Origin: Candidatus Omnitrophota bacterium
Lineage (GTDB): Bacteria > Omnitrophota > Gorgyraeia > 2-02-FULL-51-18
DNA length: 8,176 bases
Direction: 5' to 3'
Assembly: GCA_023247935.1 (NCBI GenBank)
Contig: JAHFFM010000082.1
Coordinates: 1 to 8,176, forward strand
This document shows, piece by piece, positions 1 to 4,609 of this stretch. Position 1 is the stretch's first letter. Each line of letters starts with the position of its first letter. Made by a program: the position numbers and the translations under genes. The notes below the pieces were generated by a model. The model ran no database searches, was not told the origin of the DNA, and saw only the letters and a program-made list of their open reading frames with translations.

Positions 1-888
1 AATGAGCGCATTTCCGAGATTAATCCCAATGTGAAAGTCGTCACCTATGACGAAATGCTCACCAAAGACAATATCATGCGGATTCTCAAGGATTATGACA
101 TTCTTTTGGATGGTACGGATAATTTTCAAACCCGTTATTTGGTGAACGACGCCTGCGTTTTTCTTAAAAAGCCGTTTGTGTATGGAAGTATTTTCCGTTT
201 TGATGGACAGGCCACCGTATTTTACCCGGGCAAAGGGCCTTGCTATCGCTGCCTTTTTGCCGAGCCGCCGCCGCCGGGGATGGTGCCCAGCTGCGCTGAG
301 GGCGGAGTGTTAGGAATTCTTCCGGGTGTGATTGGCGTGATCCAGGCCACGGAAGTCGTGAAACTGATTATACAAAAGGGCGAGCCTTTGATCGGACGTC
401 TTTTGCTTTATGATGCGCTTCAGATGACTTTTCGCCAGGTGAAATTTCGTCGTAATCCCAAATGCCCGGTTTGCGGCGACGAGCCAACTATCAAAGAATT
501 GATTGATTATGACGCGTTTTGCGGCGTATCTCGCGGACAGGAAGATAAAACAAGCGGAGGAAAAATGGGCATTCCTGAAATCACAGCCAAAGAGCTTAAG
601 TCAAAAATGGACAAGAAAGAGAAATTTTCCTTAATCGACGTCCGCGAACCGAATGAATTTCAAATTAACCGGATTCCCGGAGCGAAGCTGATCCCACTCG
701 GCAATATTCCCGAACGCGTGCACGAGCTGGATAGCGCGGACGAGATCGTGGTGAATTGCCATTTTGGCGGAAGAAGCGCTAAGGCCGTCGAATTTCTCCA
801 GAAAATGGGTTTTAAAAAAGTCAAAAACCTTGCCGGGGGAATCGATGCCTGGTCTCAGGACGTGGACCCGTCCTGCCCCCGATATTAA
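1..888 (+). CDS. moeB: MoeB/ThiF-type adenylyltransferase fused to C-terminal rhodanese domain (5' partial)
   Basis: This E1-like enzyme adenylates the C-terminal glycine of a ubiquitin-like sulfur carrier (MoaD/ThiS type), and its rhodanese domain supplies persulfide sulfur, in the cytoplasm. The frame is open from base 1, so the true start lies upstream. Bacterial MoeB-rhodanese fusions are about 390 residues and 295 are present, so roughly 90 are missing, including the glycine-rich ATP site. Numbering from the first codon here: DGTDNFQTRYLVND near 36-50, first zinc pair CYRC (C81, C84), SCAEGGVLG with C98 (the position of the ThiF/MOCS3-type cysteine), second zinc pair CPVC (C155, C158), linker about 175-190, rhodanese about 190-290 with IDVREPNEF and active-site loop CHFGGR (C253). 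The end, GGIDAW...VDPSCPRY, is typical of the fusion. The DHH gene follows after 9 nt. Whether the carrier is MoaD, ThiS or a thio-modification protein cannot be told, because no carrier gene is in view. Confidence 0.93.
   Translation, partial: NERISEINPNVKVVTYDEMLTKDNIMRILKDYDILLDGTDNFQTRYLVNDACVFLKKPFVYGSIFRFDGQATVFYPGKGPCYRCLFAEPPPPGMVPSCAEGGVLGILPGVIGVIQATEVVKLIIQKGEPLIGRLLLYDALQMTFRQVKFRRNPKCPVCGDEPTIKELIDYDAFCGVSRGQEDKTSGGKMGIPEITAKELKSKMDKKEKFSLIDVREPNEFQINRIPGAKLIPLGNIPERVHELDSADEIVVNCHFGGRSAKAVEFLQKMGFKKVKNLAGGIDAWSQDVDPSCPRY
556..567 (+). promoter_or_regulatory. Possible internal ribosome binding site and ATG for a free rhodanese domain
   Basis: A GGAGG at 556-560 stands four bases before an in-frame ATG at 565-567, exactly at the linker between the adenylyltransferase and rhodanese domains. 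Initiation here would give a rhodanese-only protein of 107 residues starting MGIPEITAKEL and containing the catalytic CHFGGR loop. The spacing is somewhat short, and the same bases also encode a plausible flexible Gly-Gly-Lys linker, so the motif could be coincidental. No experiment supports it; this is inference from position and motif. Confidence 0.35.
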
Positions 889-897
889 AACCATTCG

Positions 898-1950
898 ATG
901 AGTTTTATCCCCGAAGAAACCCTTCGTAACATTGAACGTCTCGAGGATCTCCTAAAAAACGTCAAACGGCTTGTGGTGATGACGCATGACAATCCGGACC
1001 CGGATTCGGTTTCAAGCGCTATCGCGCTGGCTTATATCGCCAAAAATAAATTCAAAGTGCCTTCTGTCGTCAGATACGGCGGTATCGTGGGCCGCGCGGA
1101 AAATCGTGCCATGATTCGCGTACTGGGATTAAAGCTCGGACCTCTTTCGGAAAGCGATTTTAAAGAAGGGACTGAGTTCGCCCTGGTAGACATGCAGCCG
1201 AAAACCGGCAATAATTCTTTTCCCAAAAAACGTAAACCCTTAATCATTATTGACCACCATCCTTTAAGAAAAACGACGCGCGCGGATTTTTTGGATATTC
1301 GCGTGGGTTATGGCGCCACCGCGACGATTCTGACGGAATATTTGGCCGCCAGCGGCTTGGAAATTTCTTCCAAGCTCGCCACCGCGCTTTCTTATGGAAT
1401 CAGTTCCGAAACCCAGGATCTAGGACGGGAAGCGTATCAAACGGACATTCAGGCTTATTTGACGCTTTTTCCCAAGAGCAATAAAAAATTATTGGCAAAT
1501 ATTGTGCATCCGAAACTTCCCCGGGAATATTTCATCACGCTTTCACGTGCGCTTCATCACAGTCTTGTTTACAAAAATGCCGTTGCCACCACGTTGGGAG
1601 AGGTTCCAAACCCTGATTTTGTGCCGTTTATCGCGGATTTCATGCTGCGGGTTGAGCGCATTAATTGGGCGATTTGCCTGGGGCGTTTCAACAGCCGCAT
1701 CGTTGTTTCCATCCGCACCACGAATACCAAGGGCCGCGCGGGTTTGTTTTTAAGACAATTGATCGGAAAGCGCGGGACGGCGGGCGGCCATGACATGATC
1801 GCGGGCGGCCAAATCCCCTGTGGTTCTTTGGATCATGAGGGCTGCACCAACCTTGAAGAAGAGCTGATTCAAAACTTTTTGAAAAAATTAGGTTATAAAG
1901 AAATAGGCGAAATGACGCCGCTTTTGGCGGCTGAACCGATTCATTCTTAA
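898..1950 (+). CDS. DHH/DHHA1 family phosphoesterase (NrnA-like)
   Basis: A soluble 350-residue metal-dependent phosphoesterase. The N-terminal DHH domain has motif I as HDNPDPDS (H30, D34, D36), motif II as ALVDMQP (D98), motif III as IIIDHHP (D119-H120-H121), then GATATILTEYL and GISSETQDLGR. The C-terminal DHHA1 substrate domain carries RGTAGGHDMIAGG around 291-301. Relatives include NrnA-type nanoRNases/pAp phosphatases and cyclic-dinucleotide phosphodiesterases; which substrate applies cannot be decided from sequence, so no symbol is given. The position usually occupied by Asp in GI-x-x-D-T is Glu here (E171), a conservative change at a likely metal ligand. The ATG is 9 nt after the upstream stop with no visible Shine-Dalgarno, suggesting translation coupled to moeB. 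Length is close to the usual 310-350 residues. Confidence 0.9.
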   Translation: MSFIPEETLRNIERLEDLLKNVKRLVVMTHDNPDPDSVSSAIALAYIAKNKFKVPSVVRYGGIVGRAENRAMIRVLGLKLGPLSESDFKEGTEFALVDMQPKTGNNSFPKKRKPLIIIDHHPLRKTTRADFLDIRVGYGATATILTEYLAASGLEISSKLATALSYGISSETQDLGREAYQTDIQAYLTLFPKSNKKLLANIVHPKLPREYFITLSRALHHSLVYKNAVATTLGEVPNPDFVPFIADFMLRVERINWAICLGRFNSRIVVSIRTTNTKGRAGLFLRQLIGKRGTAGGHDMIAGGQIPCGSLDHEGCTNLEEELIQNFLKKLGYKEIGEMTPLLAAEPIHS

Positions 1951-1951
1951 C

Positions 1952-2028
1952 CGTCATTGCGAGCCCCGCAGGGGTGAAGCAATCTATGCAACAGAGATTG
2001 CTTCATCGCTACGCTCCTCGCAATGACG
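1952..2028. repeat. 77-bp interrupted palindrome of the CATTGCGAG/GAAGCAATCT dispersed-repeat type
   Basis: Outer arms CGTCATTGCGAG (1952-1963) and CTCGCAATGACG (2017-2028) are perfect complements over 12 bp. Inner arms TGAAGCAATCT (1975-1985) and AGATTGCTTCA (1995-2005) are perfect over 11 bp around a 9-nt loop. Between them each arm has an 11-nt segment that does not pair with its partner: CCCCGCAGGGG (1964-1974), itself a small hairpin, and TCGCTACGCTC (2006-2016). From general knowledge, this sequence type recurs in intergenic regions of many bacterial genomes as a REP/MITE-like element. It begins just after the DHH stop and ends 13 nt before the pepA ATG. No target-site duplication is evident. 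In mRNA it would form a strong stem without a U-tract, so it may stabilise or partly separate the two messages rather than act as a classical terminator. Confidence 0.88.
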
Positions 2029-2032
2029 CATT

Positions 2033-2038
2033 GGGAGG
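2033..2038 (+). promoter_or_regulatory. Shine-Dalgarno of pepA
   Basis: GGGAGG ends three bases before the ATG at 2042. It is the only strong Shine-Dalgarno at any annotated start in this window and begins four bases after the base of the preceding palindrome, so the hairpin leaves it unpaired. It supports the chosen pepA start, although the spacing is shorter than optimal. Confidence 0.65.
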
Positions 2039-2041
2039 TAT

Positions 2042-3499
2042 ATGAAAATTTCTTTGGATTTTACGGGTAAAACTCTGAATGGCGTGGGCGTGAAAGGCGT
2101 ATTCGAAGGTTCCGCCCCAAAATCGTTTAAAAAGTTCACCGGAAAAGAAGGTGAGCTTTTTGTCGAATCCGGAAAAGCCGCAACGCTCTGGGTGGGTCTT
2201 GGCAAAAAAGAAAAATTTACTCTCGAAAAGATCCGGAAAACCGCCGCGAAAACATTGTCCAAAACCAATGCGGAATTTCATGAGAATATCGCGTTCGAAG
2301 CAGATTCATTTTGCGGCGAATTCAGCTCCGTGGATGCCGTTCAGGCTTTGGTGGAGGGTTTACGTCTTTCTTCGTATCGTTTTGATAAATATAAATCCAA
2401 ACCGTCTCCCAGTTCTTCTATTCAGGCTGTTACTCTTCGACTGAAGACATCCGCGCAGGAATCCGCTATCCGGAAAGCGTTTTTACAGGCGGAAATTATC
2501 TCCGCGGCGGTTTCATTTACCCGTGATTTGGCCAATGAGCCGGCCAATGTGATGACGCCTATTGCCATGGCGCAAGCCGCTCAAAGCATGGCGCGGAAAA
2601 GCGGTTTGAAGTGCCGGGTTTTCGGCAAAAGTGAAATTAAAAAAATGGGCATGGGCGGAATTTTGGCTGTGTCGCAGGGAAGTTCTTTTGAGCCGCGGCT
2701 GGTTGTTTTGGAAAACTCCGTTGGGGCGCACGGCCGTGCGCCCGTACGGGGTCAAAAGCCGATACCGGGTCAAAAGCCGATTGTTTTGGTTGGGAAAGGA
2801 ATTACGTTTGATACGGGGGGCATTTCCATAAAACCGTCCGGTGACATGGATAAAATGAAATTTGATATGTGCGGCGCGGCGGCGGTAATGGGCGCGATGA
2901 AAGCGGTGGCTGAGTTGAAGTTGCCCGTGAAAGTAATCGGCATTACTCCGATTTGCGAAAATATGCCCGGATCTAAAGCGCAAAGACCCGGAGACGTGAT
3001 TAAAATTTCAAATGGTAAAACTGTCGAAGTTTTGAATACGGACGCGGAAGGGCGTTTGATTTTGGCGGATGCGTTGTTTTATGCCAAACGTTTTTCACCC
3101 AAAGCCCTAATTGATATCGCGACGCTTACGGGCGCTTGCGCGGCCACATTTTCGGATTTGGCCTCAGGTTTAATGAGCACGGATCCTGAGCTGGTCACGA
3201 AAATTAAATCCGCGGGAGATAAAGTGGGGGAGCGCTGCTGGGAGCTTCCTCTTTGGGAAGAATACGGCGAATTGATTCGCGCCACGTTTGGAGATATTCA
3301 AAATATTTCTAAAAGAAACGCGGGCACGATTACGGCTGGCATGTTTTTGAAAGAATTTGCGGACCACACGCGTTCTTGGGCGCATTTGGACGTTGCCGGA
3401 ACCGCCTGGAACAATGGCGGCGCCAAGGTATTGTCTCCGATTGGCGCAACCGGCGTCGGCGTAAGATTGTTTGTGGAATTAATTAAATCATATGCTTAA
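2042..3499 (+). CDS. pepA: Leucyl aminopeptidase, M17 family
   Basis: A cytosolic di-metal aminopeptidase, hexameric in characterised relatives, that removes N-terminal residues from peptides. At 485 residues it is close to E. coli PepA (503). The N-terminal domain is about 1-165 and the catalytic domain follows, with RDLANEPANVMTP as the usual entry motif. Metal ligands and catalytic residues are all present with E. coli spacing: K252, D257, K264, D275, and D334, E336, R338 in the NTDAEGRL signature. Two things are odd. The upstream spacer is almost wholly a dispersed-type palindrome. Also, residues about 226-244, between LVVLEN and KPIVLVGKG, are encoded by a second GC-rich palindrome plus a tandem duplication, adding roughly 16 residues compared with the usual short loop. 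Since the frame and active site are intact, the enzyme is probably functional. The start has a GGGAGG Shine-Dalgarno. Confidence 0.95.
   Translation: MKISLDFTGKTLNGVGVKGVFEGSAPKSFKKFTGKEGELFVESGKAATLWVGLGKKEKFTLEKIRKTAAKTLSKTNAEFHENIAFEADSFCGEFSSVDAVQALVEGLRLSSYRFDKYKSKPSPSSSIQAVTLRLKTSAQESAIRKAFLQAEIISAAVSFTRDLANEPANVMTPIAMAQAAQSMARKSGLKCRVFGKSEIKKMGMGGILAVSQGSSFEPRLVVLENSVGAHGRAPVRGQKPIPGQKPIVLVGKGITFDTGGISIKPSGDMDKMKFDMCGAAAVMGAMKAVAELKLPVKVIGITPICENMPGSKAQRPGDVIKISNGKTVEVLNTDAEGRLILADALFYAKRFSPKALIDIATLTGACAATFSDLASGLMSTDPELVTKIKSAGDKVGERCWELPLWEEYGELIRATFGDIQNISKRNAGTITAGMFLKEFADHTRSWAHLDVAGTAWNNGGAKVLSPIGATGVGVRLFVELIKSYA
2716..2751. repeat. GC-rich palindrome embedded in frame in pepA
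   Basis: GGGCGCACGG (2724-2733) is followed directly by its perfect reverse complement CCGTGCGCCC (2734-2743), a 20-bp perfect palindrome. After two mismatched pairs the pairing resumes outward (CCGT at 2718-2721 with ACGG at 2746-2749, then a T-G wobble and a C-G pair), giving an imperfect palindrome of about 36 bp. It encodes VGAHGRAPVRG, residues 227-237 of PepA. Elements with this GGGGCGCACGGCCGTGCGCCC core are familiar to me as dispersed palindromes, usually intergenic, in a range of bacteria; copy number in this genome cannot be checked here. Confidence 0.8.
2746..2781 (+). repeat. 18-bp tandem duplication in pepA
   Basis: Two adjacent 18-bp units, at 2746-2763 and 2764-2781, differ at a single base (G at 2748, C at 2766). 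The shared part GGGTCAAAAGCCGAT occurs at 2749-2763 and 2767-2781. In protein this is RGQKPI then PGQKPI, an in-frame repeat of six residues. It abuts the GC-rich palindrome and overlaps its right edge, so it may have arisen with the insertion, for instance as a duplicated target or by replication slippage. Confidence 0.85.
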
Positions 3500-3511
3500 G
3501 AGGCGAAGCTT

Positions 3512-3539
3512 TTCGTTCTTCGTTTTTCGCTTTTAGTTC
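3512..3539. repeat. Four degenerate TTCGTTT heptamers in the pepA downstream spacer
   Basis: The 42-nt spacer between pepA and the dehydrogenase gene contains TTCGTTC, TTCGTTT, TTCGCTT and TTAGTTC in perfect 7-nt register. GCGAA at 3503-3507 can pair with either of two TTCG-containing units, so a weak hairpin ending near a TTTT at 3531-3534 is possible, but the stem is only about five base pairs. No Shine-Dalgarno for the following gene is present in it. Confidence 0.5.
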
Positions 3540-3541
3540 GT

Positions 3542-4567
3542 ATGCGCGCTGTTTACTTTGAAAAGCACGGTGGTCCGGAAGTCCTGAAATACGGAAATCT
3601 TCCGGATCCGGTCACGGGTCCCGGCGAAGTTTTGATTTCAGTCAAAGCCTGCGCGCTGAATCATCTGGATATTTGGATCAGGCAAGGTTTGGGCATTTCC
3701 ATTCCTATGCCGCATATTTTAGGCGCGGACGTTTCCGGCGTGGTTTTAGAAACCGGCGCGGGCGTCAAAAATATCAAAAAAGGCGACCGGGTTGTGATTT
3801 CTCCGGGTCAGCTACCCCTTGATTCTGTGGAAGGTTTTGAAGCACGTGACAGCTATTCTCCTCAATTTCACATTCTTGGTTTTCAAATTCAAGGCGGATA
3901 CGCCGAAAAAGTCTGCGTGCCTTCGCGGTTCGTTATTCCTGTATCGGAAAAATTTTCATTTGAAGAATGGGCGTCCTTGCCTTTGGCGGGACTCACGGCT
4001 TATCACGTGCTGGTGACGCGCGCGCAGCTTAAGACGGGGGAAACGGTTTTAATTCACGCGGGCGGCTCCGGCATTGGTTCTTTGGCTATTCAACTCGCGA
4101 AATTTCTGGGGGTGCGTGTTTTTACCACGGTCGGCGACGCGACCAAAGCGCCAAAAGCTAAAAAACTTGGCGCGGATGAGATTATTTTTTATAAAAAAGA
4201 GGATTTCGCCGAAAGTGTTAAAAAATTAACAGGCGGAAAAGGCGTGGATTGCGTGTTTGAGCATATTGGTCCCGAAACATGGCAAAAAAGCCTGCTCTGT
4301 CTTGCTAGGGGAGGGAGGCTTGCCACTTGCGGAGCCACGTCCGGAGCCAAAGTAGAGATGGACTTGCGGCCATTTTTCTCAAAACAGCTTTCTATCCTGG
4401 GTTCTTACATGGGAAGTTTCGCTGAATTGAAAAAAGTGATAGAACTTGCCGAAAAAGGTAAGTTAAAGCCGGTTGTAGATAAAGTTTTCCCTCTCAGACA
4501 GGTGAATTTGGCCCACCAAAGAATGGAAGAGCGCAAGAACTTTGGAAAGATTGTCATCCGCCCCTAA
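3542..4567 (+). CDS. Medium-chain dehydrogenase/reductase, quinone-oxidoreductase-like, apparently zinc-free
   Basis: A 341-residue soluble NAD(P)-dependent oxidoreductase of the MDR superfamily. The N-terminal GroES-like domain (about 1-125) shows MRAVYFEKHGGPEVL, GPGEVLISVKACALNHLDIW (27-45), PHILGADVSGVV (57-68) and GDRVVISPG (81-89). The Rossmann domain has the nucleotide-binding motif AGGSGIGS (173-180). The catalytic-zinc cysteine position holds Asn (N40), and the GHE-type histidine is absent from GADVSG. The lobe that binds structural zinc in related 'zinc-binding dehydrogenases' keeps its length (84-113) but has none of the four cysteines; by recalled alignment the positions are P92, S95, G98 and S106. 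The substrate is unknown; quinone, enone or aldehyde reduction are all possible. The start matches the family N-terminus, with no Shine-Dalgarno in the 42-nt spacer after pepA. Confidence 0.88.
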   Translation: MRAVYFEKHGGPEVLKYGNLPDPVTGPGEVLISVKACALNHLDIWIRQGLGISIPMPHILGADVSGVVLETGAGVKNIKKGDRVVISPGQLPLDSVEGFEARDSYSPQFHILGFQIQGGYAEKVCVPSRFVIPVSEKFSFEEWASLPLAGLTAYHVLVTRAQLKTGETVLIHAGGSGIGSLAIQLAKFLGVRVFTTVGDATKAPKAKKLGADEIIFYKKEDFAESVKKLTGGKGVDCVFEHIGPETWQKSLLCLARGGRLATCGATSGAKVEMDLRPFFSKQLSILGSYMGSFAELKKVIELAEKGKLKPVVDKVFPLRQVNLAHQRMEERKNFGKIVIRP

Positions 4568-4580
4568 TCCCTGGTATACT
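4551..4580 (+). promoter_or_regulatory. Predicted sigma70-type promoter for gltB
   Basis: A -35 box TTGTCA (4551-4556, five of six to TTGACA) and a -10 box TATACT (4575-4580, five of six to TATAAT) are separated by 18 bp. The -10 is preceded by TG at 4572-4573, the extended -10 motif. The -35 lies inside the last codons of the dehydrogenase gene. Transcription would start near 4587, giving a leader of about 23 nt that is A-rich and lacks a Shine-Dalgarno. A 5-bp dyad, CTGGT/ACCAG (4571-4575 and 4582-4586), straddles the -10 and could be an operator or chance. Confidence 0.6.
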
Positions 4581-4609
4581 AACCAGTTAAACAATAAAAT
4601 AGCCAAAAC

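Noticed and set aside
31..33. GTG as the start of the first gene
   Set aside because: The frame is open from base 1 and the residues before it (NERISEINPN) fit the MoeB family, so the true start is upstream of the window.
1984..2281. Minus-strand open frames reaching into the 1952-2028 palindrome, encoding HCEERSDEAI-like peptides
   Set aside because: Such peptides are a known by-product of translating this repeat type; the frames are otherwise antisense to pepA.
2716..2784. Frameshift or pseudogene in pepA at the inserted segment
   Set aside because: The reading frame continues through it and every catalytic residue downstream keeps the expected spacing.
2513..2983. Minus-strand open frame of 156 codons opposite pepA
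   Set aside because: It lies wholly antisense to a well-conserved M17 gene, shows no recognisable motif, and the pepA codon pattern explains it.
3467..3496. Promoter for the dehydrogenase gene (TTGTTT and TATGCT)
   Set aside because: The boxes match consensus at only three and four of six positions and lie in the coding end of pepA, so support is too weak.
3503..3534. Terminator after pepA
   Set aside because: The possible stem is about five base pairs with alternative pairings; the heptamer repetition alone produces such matches.
4568..4590. Rho-independent terminator after the dehydrogenase gene
   Set aside because: The only dyad is a 5-bp stem with no following T-run; the bases are better explained as an extended -10 promoter.
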